From: a virus
IMG/VR virus record: IMGVR_UViG_3300017991_000013
Location: 1-64,000 of that record
DNA: 64,000 nt
Strand: one strand, 5' to 3'
In this document: one piece after another, positions 1-7,369 of the stretch
Layout: each line of letters begins with the position of its first letter
Numbering within the stretch: the stretch's first letter is position 1
Notes under the pieces: model-generated
Told to the model about the DNA's origin: nothing
Database searches by the model: none
What the model saw: only the letters and a program-made list of their open reading frames with translations
Program-made: the position numbers and the translations under genes

Positions 1-1
1 G

Positions 2-94
2 CTCGCCGCGGAGTTGAAGGATCGGACCTTCAAGTCAGAGGAGGAGTTTCAAGAGTGGGCGACCGAGCGATACCCGGAGGCCGCCTCCTCGTAG
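2..94 (+). CDS. 3' end of an unidentified upstream gene (partial)
   Basis: The frame is open from the window edge and closes with TAG at 92-94. About 30 residues remain; they are charged and helical-looking, with the segment EEEFQEWATERYPEAASS at the end. The start lies outside the window, so no function can be given. The stop overlaps the GTG start of the next gene (TAGTG), the tight coupling seen throughout this block, which supports this frame as the real one. Confidence 0.6.
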   Translation, partial: LAAELKDRTFKSEEEFQEWATERYPEAASS

Positions 95-267
95 TGCCGC
101 CGTCGGCTCGCTGTTGGGTCAACGGCGTCTCGTTCTTCGCCAAGCGGCGCACCACTTACCGCTCGTGGCGATGCAAGACCAACCAGCACGGCGTCGAGTT
201 CTACGTCGTGAGAGCAGACGACGGGCGCGAGGTTACCGTGCTCGCGTCATCCGCGAGGTTTGAATGA
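94..267 (+). CDS. Small hypothetical protein, 57 aa
   Basis: Not recognised. The GTG at 94 overlaps the preceding stop and has a GGAGG at 76-80 as ribosome binding site, so it is preferred over an earlier GTG at 55. The protein is basic, with a central KRR/RSWRCK patch, and ends in ASSARFE. It overlaps the next gene by ATGA at 264-267, so it is probably translated with the downstream DNA ligase. Too short to assign by eye. Confidence 0.55.
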   Translation: MPPSARCWVNGVSFFAKRRTTYRSWRCKTNQHGVEFYVVRADDGREVTVLASSARFE

Positions 268-1175
268 GTAAACGCTGGCCGCTCAACATCATCCAGAAGA
301 TTCCCAAGCCCCGCAAGTACAACGGCCGCGCTCTCGGCGAGGTGATCCGCGACATCAAGCTCGACGGCATGCGGGTCATCGTCTCGCCGACGGGCGCTTA
401 CTCGACGCGGGTCTCCGACGTCACGGGCGAGTACGAGCGCGTGGTCGGGTGGAACCCGATGGAGCGGGTGCCCGGCGGCATCCCCGAGGGCGCGGCGTAC
501 GACGGGGAACTCTGGGTACCCGGCGGCCACGCGTCGTCGATCAGTACCCTGCTCGCCGAGGGCCGCGGCAACGAGCTGGCCTTCGAGCCGTGGACGGTGC
601 TGTGGTGGCAGGGCAAGGACCTCCGCCGTCAGTCGACCATCGAGCGGCGGCGCCTGCTCCGCAGCGAGGCGTGGCCGACCACGATGTTCGAGATCGACAC
701 CACGCACCACGTGGACGTGGAGCAGGACCTCGCCGACGCCGAGCAACACAACTACGAGGGCTGGGTCTACAAAGAACCCGGCGGCTGGTGGGGCGAGGGC
801 TGGTGGAAGATCAAGGTCACCAAGACCGTGGACTGCGTGGTGACCGGCGTACAGCGCGGGCGCGTGGGGCAACACCGAGACCGCGTGGGCGCGCTGCACG
901 TCTCTGTCCGCAAGGGCGACGAGTGGATCGAGGTAGCCAAGATCGGATCGTTCACGATGGCGGTCCGTGAAGAGTTGACACAGGTGTTCCGCGGGGTGCT
1001 CACGGGGCTGGAGCCCGGGTTGTCGGTTTACTTCCCGGGGCCCCAGCCCGGCGTCGCGGTGTGCGAGGTCGAGTACGACTGCCTCGCCGCCAACGGGCGC
1101 TTGCGCTTCCCGCGGTTCAAGAGGTGGCGGCACGACAAGAAGGAGGACGAGTGTCCTTATGACCAGCTCGCTTGA
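264..1175 (+). CDS. ATP-dependent DNA ligase, 303 aa
   Basis: Joins nicked DNA using ATP, in phage replication or repair in the cytoplasm. The nucleotidyltransferase signature K-L-D-G-M-R (motif I) is at residues 32-37, with K32 as the adenylated lysine. Motif III appears as YDGELW near residue 91, motif IV as EGWVYKEP, and motif V as WWKIKV around residue 186. A C-terminal OB-fold-like part follows, with VGALHVSVRKGDEW. At 303 aa it is close to minimal T7-type ligases. The ATG overlaps the previous stop. A second, altered ligase-like domain occurs in the 895-aa protein at 18475. Family assignment is strong; substrate preference is not visible. Confidence 0.9.
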   Translation: MSKRWPLNIIQKIPKPRKYNGRALGEVIRDIKLDGMRVIVSPTGAYSTRVSDVTGEYERVVGWNPMERVPGGIPEGAAYDGELWVPGGHASSISTLLAEGRGNELAFEPWTVLWWQGKDLRRQSTIERRRLLRSEAWPTTMFEIDTTHHVDVEQDLADAEQHNYEGWVYKEPGGWWGEGWWKIKVTKTVDCVVTGVQRGRVGQHRDRVGALHVSVRKGDEWIEVAKIGSFTMAVREELTQVFRGVLTGLEPGLSVYFPGPQPGVAVCEVEYDCLAANGRLRFPRFKRWRHDKKEDECPYDQLA

Positions 1176-1467
1176 GTCGGTCACGTGCCCTCAGTGCGGG
1201 GCGCCCTCGGTACACATGACCACGTCCACTGGGACGGCGGTCCTCGTGTGTCCGAGCTGCGAACTCGTGGTGAAGGGTGAGAAGGTGGAACGCGCCCGCG
1301 AACTGTTCAAGGCGCGGAGGAAACTAGTGAAGGCACTGTGGAGTTTGCGCGACGACTTTGAGAACTCGAAGTTCGAGGTCCTCGAGTTCAAGCGGCAGCG
1401 AGACAACGTGGCCCTGCACCTCGGATGGATCGACACCGAGCTAGAAGAGGAGGTGGTCGTTGGTTGA
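1159..1467 (+). CDS. Zinc-ribbon plus coiled-coil small protein, 102 aa
   Basis: Function unknown. Residues 10-33 carry two CxxC knuckles (CPQC, CPSC), a zinc-ribbon pattern. The rest is charged and helical, rich in K, R, E and L, compatible with a coiled coil, and ends in a run of E and V. It starts with ATG inside the ligase 3' end (17-nt overlap) and is followed by another overlapping gene. A nucleic-acid-binding or adaptor role would fit a zinc ribbon, but nothing specific shows it. Confidence 0.6.
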   Translation: MTSSLESVTCPQCGAPSVHMTTSTGTAVLVCPSCELVVKGEKVERARELFKARRKLVKALWSLRDDFENSKFEVLEFKRQRDNVALHLGWIDTELEEEVVVG

Positions 1468-1666
1468 ACTGCTGGCCGCGCTCAACACGATCGGAAACTA
1501 CGCGCTCTCCGTTGACCACCACGGAGAGGGGAACGACGGTATCACCCTGTTCCTCTGGAGGGGAGGGCGATCCTACATCGCCTGGAAGGGGCAGGGTCAA
1601 CCAATGGAGGAGCTGGCGGGATTATGTCTGGAGGAAATGAGAGAGAAGGAAGTCGTGACAGCATGA
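1460..1666 (+). CDS. Hypothetical protein, 68 aa
   Basis: Not recognised. It uses a TTG start preceded by GAGGAGGTGG inside the end of the zinc-ribbon gene. The protein is mixed alpha/beta in appearance (GNYALSVDHHGEGNDGITLF then WRGGRSYIAWKG) and ends with an acidic helix. Its stop overlaps the ATG of the sigma-like gene (ATGA at 1663-1666). The TTG start is inferred from the binding-site spacing. Confidence 0.5.
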   Translation: MVELLAALNTIGNYALSVDHHGEGNDGITLFLWRGGRSYIAWKGQGQPMEELAGLCLEEMREKEVVTA

Positions 1667-2220
1667 CAGCCAAGCTCGTGGAAGACTACTACTCGACCGC
1701 GATCCGCTTTGCGAAGTCGGCCCTCAAGAACGTGGACCGGCAGACGCGAGAGGAGTGCGCGGCGTACTCGGTCTTCGGGTTAATGCGAGCGGCGGAAACG
1801 TTCGACCCCGACATGCAGGTATCCTTCGAGACCTACATGTACCCGTGGGCGGTGGGCTACGCGAAGAACGCGCTGGTCCATTACCGCAGCGGGGTTCGCA
1901 CCATCCCGCTAGACACCGCGGTGCACGACCGCCCGACTCACCCCGACGGTGAGTTCGACGCGTGCGAGGCGGTGTCGCGAGTGCTGGAAAAGCTCGACCC
2001 CAACAGCGCGCGGTTCTTGCGCGAGTACTTCTTTCAGGGCAGGACGCTGGAGGAGATCGCGGAGGGCTGCGGCTACTCGGTTCCCTACGCCGGGCGCTGT
2101 GTCAAGGCGGCGCTGGTCGAGGCGCGGAAGGTGCTGGGGCTCGACCCCAACCTGCCGTTCGTCGGCCGCGGTTACAATCGTCGGCGGCGTCAGCCCACGG
2201 GAGGACACGTCGATGGCTAG
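1663..2220 (+). CDS. Sigma-70-family-like transcription factor, 185 aa
   Basis: Probably redirects host RNA polymerase to phage promoters. Residues about 35-75 resemble sigma region 2: a GLMRAAETFDP...VSFETYMYPWAV pattern like the GLIRA..FDP...FSTYA stretch of bacterial sigma factors. The C-terminal third has a region-4-like helix-turn-helix (EIAEGCGYSVPYAGRCVKAA) after LREYFFQGRTL. The ATG at 1663 overlaps the preceding stop and has a purine-rich site at 1641-1652. An in-frame ATG at 1624 would add 13 residues but starts inside the upstream gene. Whether it is a full sigma or a remnant regulator is uncertain. Confidence 0.72.
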   Translation: MTAKLVEDYYSTAIRFAKSALKNVDRQTREECAAYSVFGLMRAAETFDPDMQVSFETYMYPWAVGYAKNALVHYRSGVRTIPLDTAVHDRPTHPDGEFDACEAVSRVLEKLDPNSARFLREYFFQGRTLEEIAEGCGYSVPYAGRCVKAALVEARKVLGLDPNLPFVGRGYNRRRRQPTGGHVDG

Positions 2221-2506
2221 GGAAAGGTTGGGAGTCTTCACGATCCGCGAGGTGGCGGTGGCGCTCGGGCTCGACCCGGGCAAGGTCGTGACCTTCGGTT
2301 ACGAGCCGCCTTCCCTCACCGGCGAACACGGTGAGCGGGTCGTGGCGCTCGGCATGGACCTGCCGGAGCCGCCGCGCAAGGTGACCAAGGCTCGCTGTCT
2401 CGACTGCAAACCCGAGCACGAGTTCGAAGAACCTGGAGAGGGGCCAGCAGAGTGGTCGTGCCCGAAGTGCGGCGGCACCAACATCGAGGTAGACGATGGG
2501 TCCTAG
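2213..2506 (+). CDS. Small zinc-ribbon protein, 97 aa
   Basis: Function unknown. An N-terminal alpha/beta part (FTIREVAVALGLDPGKVV) precedes a C-terminal four-cysteine zinc knuckle: CLDC near residue 63 and CPKC near residue 86. The GGAGG at 2200-2204 and ATG at 2213 set the start. It overlaps both neighbours by a few bases, as expected for translational coupling. The first segment could be a short winged-helix or HTH, but this is only a visual impression. Confidence 0.55.
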   Translation: MARERLGVFTIREVAVALGLDPGKVVTFGYEPPSLTGEHGERVVALGMDLPEPPRKVTKARCLDCKPEHEFEEPGEGPAEWSCPKCGGTNIEVDDGS

Positions 2507-3173
2507 ACCGAAGCGCGTGATGATCCACGGCCTCCAGCGAAGCGGCACGAACTTCGTGCAGTTCTTGCTGGAGCGCAACTTCCATGTACAGACGACCCCG
2601 ATGCGGGCCGCCGGGAAGCACGGACCTTGGTGTGCGCCCGACCCGTGGGAGCGGCTCGACGCCGTGGTCGTGATCTCCAAGCCACCGTACGCGTGGATGG
2701 TCTCGCTGTTCGAGCAGGTCGGGCTGAACCGCAGGTACGAGGGCGGCAAGACCTTCTCGGACTTCTTGCGCCGACCCTGCTCGGCCCCGCTCCGCGAGGG
2801 CCCGTGGCAGGCGGCGTCGCCCGCGTGGCTGTACAACGCGGCGTACAACAACTGGCTAGCCATCGGTCGGCTCAAGTGGAACGTGGCGTACGTCAGGTAC
2901 GAAGACCTGCTCGACCCCGCGAACATCGGCAAGGAGTTGTCGCGGCTCAAGTTCGAGCTGGGCTTGTCGACCGAAGAGGGGAGCGAGTGGGTGTACCCGC
3001 ACTCCTACATGGGGACCACGGGTCAGCAGCGGGAGGGCGAGGAGGAGAAGCAGCGGGCGAGCGTCGAGCGGTTCCAGAACGCGCTCTCGTTCTTCGGGGA
3101 AGACGACCTGCCCTTCGTCAACACGCAGCTGGAGCGACGAGTGATGGAGGGTCTCGGGTATGAGTATGCCTGA
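2496..3173 (+). CDS. Sulfotransferase-like protein, 225 aa
   Basis: Likely transfers sulfate from PAPS to a hydroxyl or amino acceptor. The N-terminus carries the PAPS 5'-phosphosulfate loop pattern HGLQRSGTNFVQFLLE at residues 11-26. A central hydrophobic strand, DAVVVISKPPYAWMVSLFEQ, matches the 3'-phosphate region (strand then S/K-P) of this family, and YVRYEDLLDP follows, the usual R-Y-E-D-L motif. The C-terminus is less typical. It lies in the accessory block rather than beside glycosyltransferases, so the acceptor is unknown; a glycan made by the phage transferases is possible. Family call fairly confident, substrate not. Confidence 0.75.
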   Translation: MGPRPKRVMIHGLQRSGTNFVQFLLERNFHVQTTPMRAAGKHGPWCAPDPWERLDAVVVISKPPYAWMVSLFEQVGLNRRYEGGKTFSDFLRRPCSAPLREGPWQAASPAWLYNAAYNNWLAIGRLKWNVAYVRYEDLLDPANIGKELSRLKFELGLSTEEGSEWVYPHSYMGTTGQQREGEEEKQRASVERFQNALSFFGEDDLPFVNTQLERRVMEGLGYEYA

Positions 3174-3303
3174 CCCGACCGACATGATGTGGTACTCGAT
3201 CTTCGCGGGGATGATCGTCGGGATCGGGTACGCCATTTACTTCTTGCTGTTTCAGAAGGAGCACCCGCGGGACCGACACCCGTGGGACAAGCTGGGAGAC
3301 TGA
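3160..3303 (+). CDS. Single-span membrane microprotein, 47 aa
   Basis: Not recognised. The protein begins with a short polar stretch, has one hydrophobic segment (IFAGMIVGIGYAIYFLLF, about residues 14-31) and ends in a charged tail rich in H, R, D and K, so it should sit in the inner membrane. It starts with ATG overlapping the end of the sulfotransferase-like gene by 14 nt; a second ATG two codons later is equally possible. TGA is at 3301-3303. Confidence 0.55.
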   Translation: MSMPDPTDMMWYSIFAGMIVGIGYAIYFLLFQKEHPRDRHPWDKLGD

Positions 3304-3306
3304 ACG

Positions 3307-3528
3307 ATGGTGACCCACGCGTTGGTACCCGAGTCGGTGCACGCCGACCGCGAGCACCCCGCCAAGATCGTCGACCCGCTCTACGGAACCTTCGAGGTGC
3401 TGCACACCGAGGAGGGCTTGGTGATCCGACGGGTCGGTCTACCGCCGCACGTCGTGGTGCGCGGCGAAGACAAGAGCGAGGTCTGGTTGAGTGAGGGCGC
3501 GGTCATCAAGGAGATCGTGCTGAGGTAG
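3307..3528 (+). CDS. Hypothetical protein, 73 aa
   Basis: Not recognised. It is rich in V, E and R with alternating hydrophobic residues (FEVLHTEEGLVIRRVGLPPHVVV), suggesting a small all-beta domain. It starts at ATG 3307, three bases after the preceding stop. The binding site would be the GGGAGAC at 3294-3300. It sits in a run of short genes with no recognisable partners. Confidence 0.5.
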   Translation: MVTHALVPESVHADREHPAKIVDPLYGTFEVLHTEEGLVIRRVGLPPHVVVRGEDKSEVWLSEGAVIKEIVLR

Positions 3529-3540
3529 GGGGACAACGAG

Positions 3541-4065
3541 ATGCCGATAGACGAAGAAGCACTGAAGCAGGCGGTGGACAAGGCGTTCGCGCCCGAGCAG
3601 AAGGAAGCCGTCGAGCACTTCATGCGGCGAGCGAGCGAGGTGACCGACGTCATCGTCAAGGCCCTCAACGAGTTCGGCGAGGCGGAGCACGCGGCGGACC
3701 GGCGGCTCTCGGACACGCAGCTGTTCGCGGGGATCGCGCAGTCCTTCGTGGTTCTCATGCGCGAGCAGCCGCACTTCAAGGAGAGCGCGATGTCGTCGGT
3801 GCTCACGCACCTCGCGACCGTGCCCTTTCAGCGGGCGCTCGGCGAGGCCGACAAGGTGATCGGGGCCATCGGCGGCAACCGCCGCCACGTGATGGTCGCG
3901 CTGGCTGTGGTGCTCGACGCCTACATCATGGACAACGACCGGACGATGAACCCCGGGGAGCAAGAGAACTGCGAGTGCCCCGCTTGTCAGTTCGAGCGGG
4001 CCATGCAGAAGCACGCAGACAAACAGGAGGACAGCAATGGCGAAGCAGAAGCAGGAGACGTGTAG
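3541..4065 (+). CDS. Hypothetical mostly helical protein, 174 aa
   Basis: Not recognised. The sequence is largely alpha-helical by composition, with an acidic N-terminus, several amphipathic helices and a C-terminal CECPAC cluster around residue 145 that could bind metal. ATG at 3541 follows GGGGGACAACGAG. It overlaps the next gene by 29 nt. Length and composition do not point to a known family. Confidence 0.55.
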   Translation: MPIDEEALKQAVDKAFAPEQKEAVEHFMRRASEVTDVIVKALNEFGEAEHAADRRLSDTQLFAGIAQSFVVLMREQPHFKESAMSSVLTHLATVPFQRALGEADKVIGAIGGNRRHVMVALAVVLDAYIMDNDRTMNPGEQENCECPACQFERAMQKHADKQEDSNGEAEAGDV

Positions 4066-4264
4066 TTTCTGGCGAGAGCAGGAAGACGAGCGACGCGGTC
4101 GGTTGGTCGAGATGTGTAGCGTGACCTTCCGCCCGACGCGTTGCGACGCCTTCGTCAAGTACTGCACGTGCCCCGACGAGCGAGAGGCGGAGCTACGTGG
4201 TAGAGCGAGAGGTACAGAAGCGGCTCAAGAGAGCGCTGGAGAAGCTGGGCTGTCTAGTAACTAA
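4037..4264 (+). CDS. Small cysteine-containing protein, 75 aa
   Basis: Not recognised. The ATG lies inside the preceding gene after ACAGGAGGACAGCA, a good binding site. Five cysteines occur in the first 50 residues (CSF, CSV, CDAF, CTC). The last third, rich in A, G, E and R, overlaps the VRR-NUC gene by 68 nt and looks like overlap-constrained sequence. The gene may simply run into its neighbour. Confidence 0.45.
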   Translation: MAKQKQETCSFWREQEDERRGRLVEMCSVTFRPTRCDAFVKYCTCPDEREAELRGRARGTEAAQESAGEAGLSSN

Positions 4265-4547
4265 GACGCACGGCAACGTATACCAGAGCGGGGTGCCCGA
4301 CCTCATCGTGGTCGGGCGACTCCGCGTGCTATTGATCGAGGTCAAGGGACCGCAGACTCCCCTCAAGGGAGCGCAGGTCGGGTTCATCAAACGCGCAGAA
4401 CTGCTTCGCTGTCCCGCGGTCGCGGTCTTCCGCGGCTGGGACAACGGGTGGACCTATACCCCGTGCTCGGGATCGAGCGCCGTGCTCGCCGGGGACTGGG
4501 ACGAGTTGGAGGAAACGATGCGCGCCATCGTGGCGGGAGAGGAGTAA
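4197..4547 (+). CDS. VRR-NUC domain nuclease, 116 aa
   Basis: A PD-(D/E)xK-fold endonuclease of the VRR-NUC type; known members act on branched or structured DNA. The core is visible: the G-V-P-D motif with D35, the E-V-K pair with E48 and K50, and Q60 downstream, in the usual order and spacing. Free-standing phage VRR-NUC proteins are about this length. It starts with GTG at 4197. A role in resolving replication intermediates or trimming concatemers before packaging is plausible but inferred. Confidence 0.85.
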   Translation: MVEREVQKRLKRALEKLGCLVTKTHGNVYQSGVPDLIVVGRLRVLLIEVKGPQTPLKGAQVGFIKRAELLRCPAVAVFRGWDNGWTYTPCSGSSAVLAGDWDELEETMRAIVAGEE

Positions 4548-4555
4548 GACAGCAG

Positions 4556-4786
4556 ATGGAGTACACGAAGAAGTACGACCAGTCGTGGGCGGGCGGTGGC
4601 TGGACGAACCGAACGTGGAAGTTCGGTCGCCTCAACATCAGGACCCGCAACGGGAAGAGTGATCTGTGGGGCCGCTTCGGTGGCGGCTGGAACTGGAAGG
4701 TCGGAGTGCAGGTCGGCGGACGGACGGTCATCTTCAATCTGCTGACGTTCTCGCTCTCCGTCTCGTGGGAGAAGAAGGATGGGTAA
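4556..4786 (+). CDS. Conserved-looking small beta protein, 76 aa
   Basis: Function unknown. The protein is rich in W, G and R with the pattern KFGRLNIRTRNGKSDLWGRF then GWNWKVGVQVGG, typical of a small all-beta protein; similar W/G/R-rich small proteins occur in other phage early regions. The ATG at 4556, after AGGAGTAAGACAGCAG, is chosen over an earlier in-frame start at 4448 that would lie within the VRR-NUC gene. It overlaps the next gene by 8 nt. Confidence 0.55.
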   Translation: MEYTKKYDQSWAGGGWTNRTWKFGRLNIRTRNGKSDLWGRFGGGWNWKVGVQVGGRTVIFNLLTFSLSVSWEKKDG

Positions 4787-4982
4787 CCCGATCGAGAAGT
4801 GTGAGTGCGACAGCCCGATGGTGCCGCGATTCGCGGAGCACCAGCTGGACGCGGTGCGCGTGGTCGAGTGGAACTGCCCGCGCTGCGAGCGATCGGTGCC
4901 CGCGGCGGCGGTGATGCCCTTCGACGCGGCGCTGAACCTCGTGACGCAGGTGGCCCTGCAACTGCGTGACGCGAAGACTTAA
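4779..4982 (+). CDS. Small zinc-finger-like protein, 67 aa
   Basis: Function unknown. Cysteines at C8 and C10 (KCECD) and a CPRC pair near residue 33 could form a zinc site. The C-terminal half is a hydrophobic/amphipathic helix (DAALNLVTQVALQL). ATG at 4779 overlaps the previous gene, with GAGAAGAAGG upstream, and the 3' end overlaps the methyltransferase by 17 nt. Confidence 0.5.
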   Translation: MGNPIEKCECDSPMVPRFAEHQLDAVRVVEWNCPRCERSVPAAAVMPFDAALNLVTQVALQLRDAKT

Positions 4983-5454
4983 CCTCGCCTGCGGGCGAGA
5001 CCTCCGCGAGGGCTGGGTGAACGTGGACCTGCGAGGGAAGCCAGACGTGCGGTGCAACGTGGAGCGCCTGCCCTTCGCGGACGCGGTCTTCGACGAGGTC
5101 CACGGGCACCACGTGGTCGAACACTTCACCCCGCACTGGGCGCGGGTCGTGATCGCGGAGGTCTATCGGGTGTTGAAGATCGGCGGGCTGCTGGTGCTGG
5201 AGCTTCCCGACCTGCACGCCATCGCTCGGCGCGTGTTGAAGGAGAACGTCCCGAGCGATTACGTGTTGGCCGGGCTCTATGGACTGCGGACCTTCGGCGC
5301 CTACAAGGGGCGCGAGTCGGTCCACAAGTTCGGGTACACCTTCGAGAGCCTGCGGCTGGTGCTGAACGGGCAGAGCTTCGTCGACGTGAAGCGGGTCGCC
5401 GCGACACGCCACGTTCGATGGCGCGACATGAGAGTGGAGGCGAGGAAACAATGA
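4966..5454 (+). CDS. SAM-dependent methyltransferase, class I, 162 aa
   Basis: Transfers a methyl group from S-adenosylmethionine to an unknown acceptor. The start RRLNLACGRDLREGWVNVDL corresponds to motif I (hNhACG...) and the acidic end of strand 2. VERLPFADAVFDEVHGHHVVEHF is the motif II-III stretch, and YRVLKIGGLLVLELPD is the post-motif L-K-x-G-G typical of the Methyltransf_11 type. The GTG at 4966 sits inside the preceding gene. Small-molecule or glycan methylation is more typical of this subtype than DNA methylation; no DPPY-like motif is seen. Confidence 0.82.
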   Translation: MTRRLNLACGRDLREGWVNVDLRGKPDVRCNVERLPFADAVFDEVHGHHVVEHFTPHWARVVIAEVYRVLKIGGLLVLELPDLHAIARRVLKENVPSDYVLAGLYGLRTFGAYKGRESVHKFGYTFESLRLVLNGQSFVDVKRVAATRHVRWRDMRVEARKQ

Positions 5455-5879
5455 GCGACGAAGAGAAGCACGAGCACGACGACAAGCCGAAGACCATCGC
5501 GAGGGCGGTGGAGGAAGCGGAGAAGGAGAACGCGGAGGAGGAAGAGCAGCGCCGGCCCGACATGATCCGCGTGAGTCTCGGGCGCTTCCGTTTGCCGGAG
5601 AGCCTGCTCCGCACCGCACCGCGCGGTGTGCAGGAGATGTTCGACCTACTGAGGCCCATCGTCCTCAAGGTCGACATCACTCTCAGAGACGGTTCTCCCT
5701 TGTTGGAATACACCGCGATGTCCGATCACTTCGCGCCCGTCGTCCCGGGGATCGACCCGCCGCTGTACCGCGTCGGTGTCGGTGGCGAGCCCGACGAGGA
5801 GGCCGAGGTCAAGGAGGGCGAGGAGCGCCCGATGAAACCCGTACTCAAGGTGACCCGCCTCGGGTACACCAAGACCTAG
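5451..5879 (+). CDS. Hypothetical acidic protein, 142 aa
   Basis: Not recognised. The first 35 residues are extremely acidic and lysine-rich (predicted disordered). A compact middle (RVSLGRFRLPESLLRTAP) follows, then a beta-like part, and the C-terminus is again acidic before KVTRLGYTKT. ATG at 5451 overlaps the preceding TGA, with GGAGGCGAGGAAAC upstream. The mixed disordered/ordered layout might suit a binding adaptor, but no family is evident. Confidence 0.5.
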   Translation: MSDEEKHEHDDKPKTIARAVEEAEKENAEEEEQRRPDMIRVSLGRFRLPESLLRTAPRGVQEMFDLLRPIVLKVDITLRDGSPLLEYTAMSDHFAPVVPGIDPPLYRVGVGGEPDEEAEVKEGEERPMKPVLKVTRLGYTKT

Positions 5880-5892
5880 AGAGGAGAACAGC

Positions 5893-6960
5893 ATGAAGCT
5901 CAAGTGCGGACACTGTGGGAAGACGGAGCACGAGTTGAGTGCTGGCGAGCGGCTCGTCTTCGAGGACATCGCCAGCATCTCGACCCCGCTCTGCCCGCTG
6001 TGCTGGACCGGGTGGGCGAGCGCGTTCCACCCCGAGAAGCTCAAGGCCAAGGAGAAGGAGGCCGAGCACAGCGACCTGCTCAAGAAGGCCGACCGCGAGA
6101 TGCGGTTCGCCAAGCACTACGGCGCGGGACCGAAGCGGCTGACCGAGGTCTTCGGCCTGGTCCGCGAGCAGGTCGGCGAGACCATCAAGGCGTTCCACGA
6201 AGCGGGGAAGACCTTCGAGCAGTTCAGGGCTGCGTTCCCCGAGCTGGCGCGGTACGCCAAGGAGCAGACCGAGAAGTGGGAGGCCAAGGAGAAGCGAGCG
6301 GCCAAGAAGGTCTGCGACGCGTTCGGCGTCCCGCCCGCCGTGGTCGGCGGCAACAAGCGACCGATCTCGGCTGGCGGCGTCGAGGGGATCAGGTCCAAGC
6401 TGCGAGAGGTCGAGCGCGGCGCGAGCGAGTCGGGGTACGTGCGCAAGGTCGGCGCGTACAACAAGACGGCGAAGCGAGAACCCGAGCGCGGCGACATGCG
6501 CCACGACTTCGACGGGTCCAGCTTCTCGCCGTCGGATCACAAGCACGGAGCCGACGTCGACTACTCGAAGAGTCCCTCGTGGGACGGGCTCGACTTCGCA
6601 CCGTCGGTGCAGCACGTGACCTGCAAGCACTGCGGGGTCAGCCGCCTCAACACGCAAGAGAAGTGCGCGTGCATCGAGTCGGCGTGGGCGGCGTGCTTCA
6701 ACCCCGCGGTGCAGACCCACGTGGAGTTCGACGACCAGCACGACGCGACGCGACTGATCGCTCGGCTCGGTAAGGGGTTGGTGTGCTCGTCGGTGTCGAA
6801 CCACCTGCTGATGCAGGAGCGGGAGAACCTGCCACGGGTGATGGATTACGCTGCGCGTGAGGTGAAGGCGAGGATGGCCGAAGCCCTCCTCGACCCTCCG
6901 CGCCCGAAGAAGGAGGAGAAGGATGGTAAGGAGGTTGATGATCGTGGCAGTCGTCTTTAG
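5893..6960 (+). CDS. Hypothetical zinc-binding protein, 355 aa
   Basis: Function unknown. The N-terminus has CGHC (residues 5-8) and CPLC (near residue 34), a zinc-ribbon arrangement. The middle is highly charged and rich in K, E, A and R, with likely long helices. A second possible zinc cluster, CKHC...CAC, lies near residues 242-257. A helical C-terminus follows. SD sequence GAGAGGAGAACAGC precedes the ATG. It overlaps the following lipoprotein gene by 38 nt. Two metal knuckles framing a coiled region suggest a nucleic-acid or scaffold role, but nothing more can be said. Confidence 0.55.
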   Translation: MKLKCGHCGKTEHELSAGERLVFEDIASISTPLCPLCWTGWASAFHPEKLKAKEKEAEHSDLLKKADREMRFAKHYGAGPKRLTEVFGLVREQVGETIKAFHEAGKTFEQFRAAFPELARYAKEQTEKWEAKEKRAAKKVCDAFGVPPAVVGGNKRPISAGGVEGIRSKLREVERGASESGYVRKVGAYNKTAKREPERGDMRHDFDGSSFSPSDHKHGADVDYSKSPSWDGLDFAPSVQHVTCKHCGVSRLNTQEKCACIESAWAACFNPAVQTHVEFDDQHDATRLIARLGKGLVCSSVSNHLLMQERENLPRVMDYAAREVKARMAEALLDPPRPKKEEKDGKEVDDRGSRL

Positions 6961-7369
6961 TGCGCTCGCGGGCTGCAAGCCCTCGATGAACGTGCAGCGG
7001 TCGGGGCTGCGGTGCGTGGGCGACACCGGCGTGACCGTGTTGCTGGACGAGCTGCCGGAGGAGAAGGTCGCGGAGGCGCGCAAGGACGTCAAGGACATCG
7101 GCGCCGCGCTGCTCAAGTTCTTGGAGACCGGGGACGTGGCGGCGCTCACGATGTCCGAGCTACGCGCCGAGCTGGAGAAGCTGGTCCCCGTGAAGTACAA
7201 GGGTTACTTCGACGCCGTGCTCTCGGCGGCGAGCACCCAACACGTGGACGTCGAGAAGATCGGGCCGAACAACGTGAAGCGTGTACGCGCTGCGATCCTC
7301 GGGTGCCTCGAGGGCGAGCAGCGGTACGACGTTGCAGACCGCCCGGTCGAAGAGGACGACGGTGGCTGA
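6923..7369 (+). CDS. Predicted lipoprotein, 148 aa
   Basis: The first 18 residues form a lipoprotein signal: basic MVRR, a hydrophobic run, then the lipobox L-A-G-C with the cleavage/lipidation cysteine at C18. The mature part is mixed, with a charged helical centre (EEKVAEARKDVKDIGAALLK), and ends in an acidic tail. This is compatible with a protein exported to the cell envelope. It lies far from the tail and lysis genes, so superinfection exclusion or envelope modification are only guesses. ATG at 6923 after GAAGGAGGAGAAGG is an excellent start. Confidence 0.6.
   Translation: MVRRLMIVAVVFSALAGCKPSMNVQRSGLRCVGDTGVTVLLDELPEEKVAEARKDVKDIGAALLKFLETGDVAALTMSELRAELEKLVPVKYKGYFDAVLSAASTQHVDVEKIGPNNVKRVRAAILGCLEGEQRYDVADRPVEEDDGG

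Noticed and set aside
4966-5454. DNA adenine or cytosine methyltransferase identity for the early methyltransferase
   Set aside because: No DPPY/NPPY or PC motif is seen; the sequence fits a small-molecule-type class I methyltransferase.
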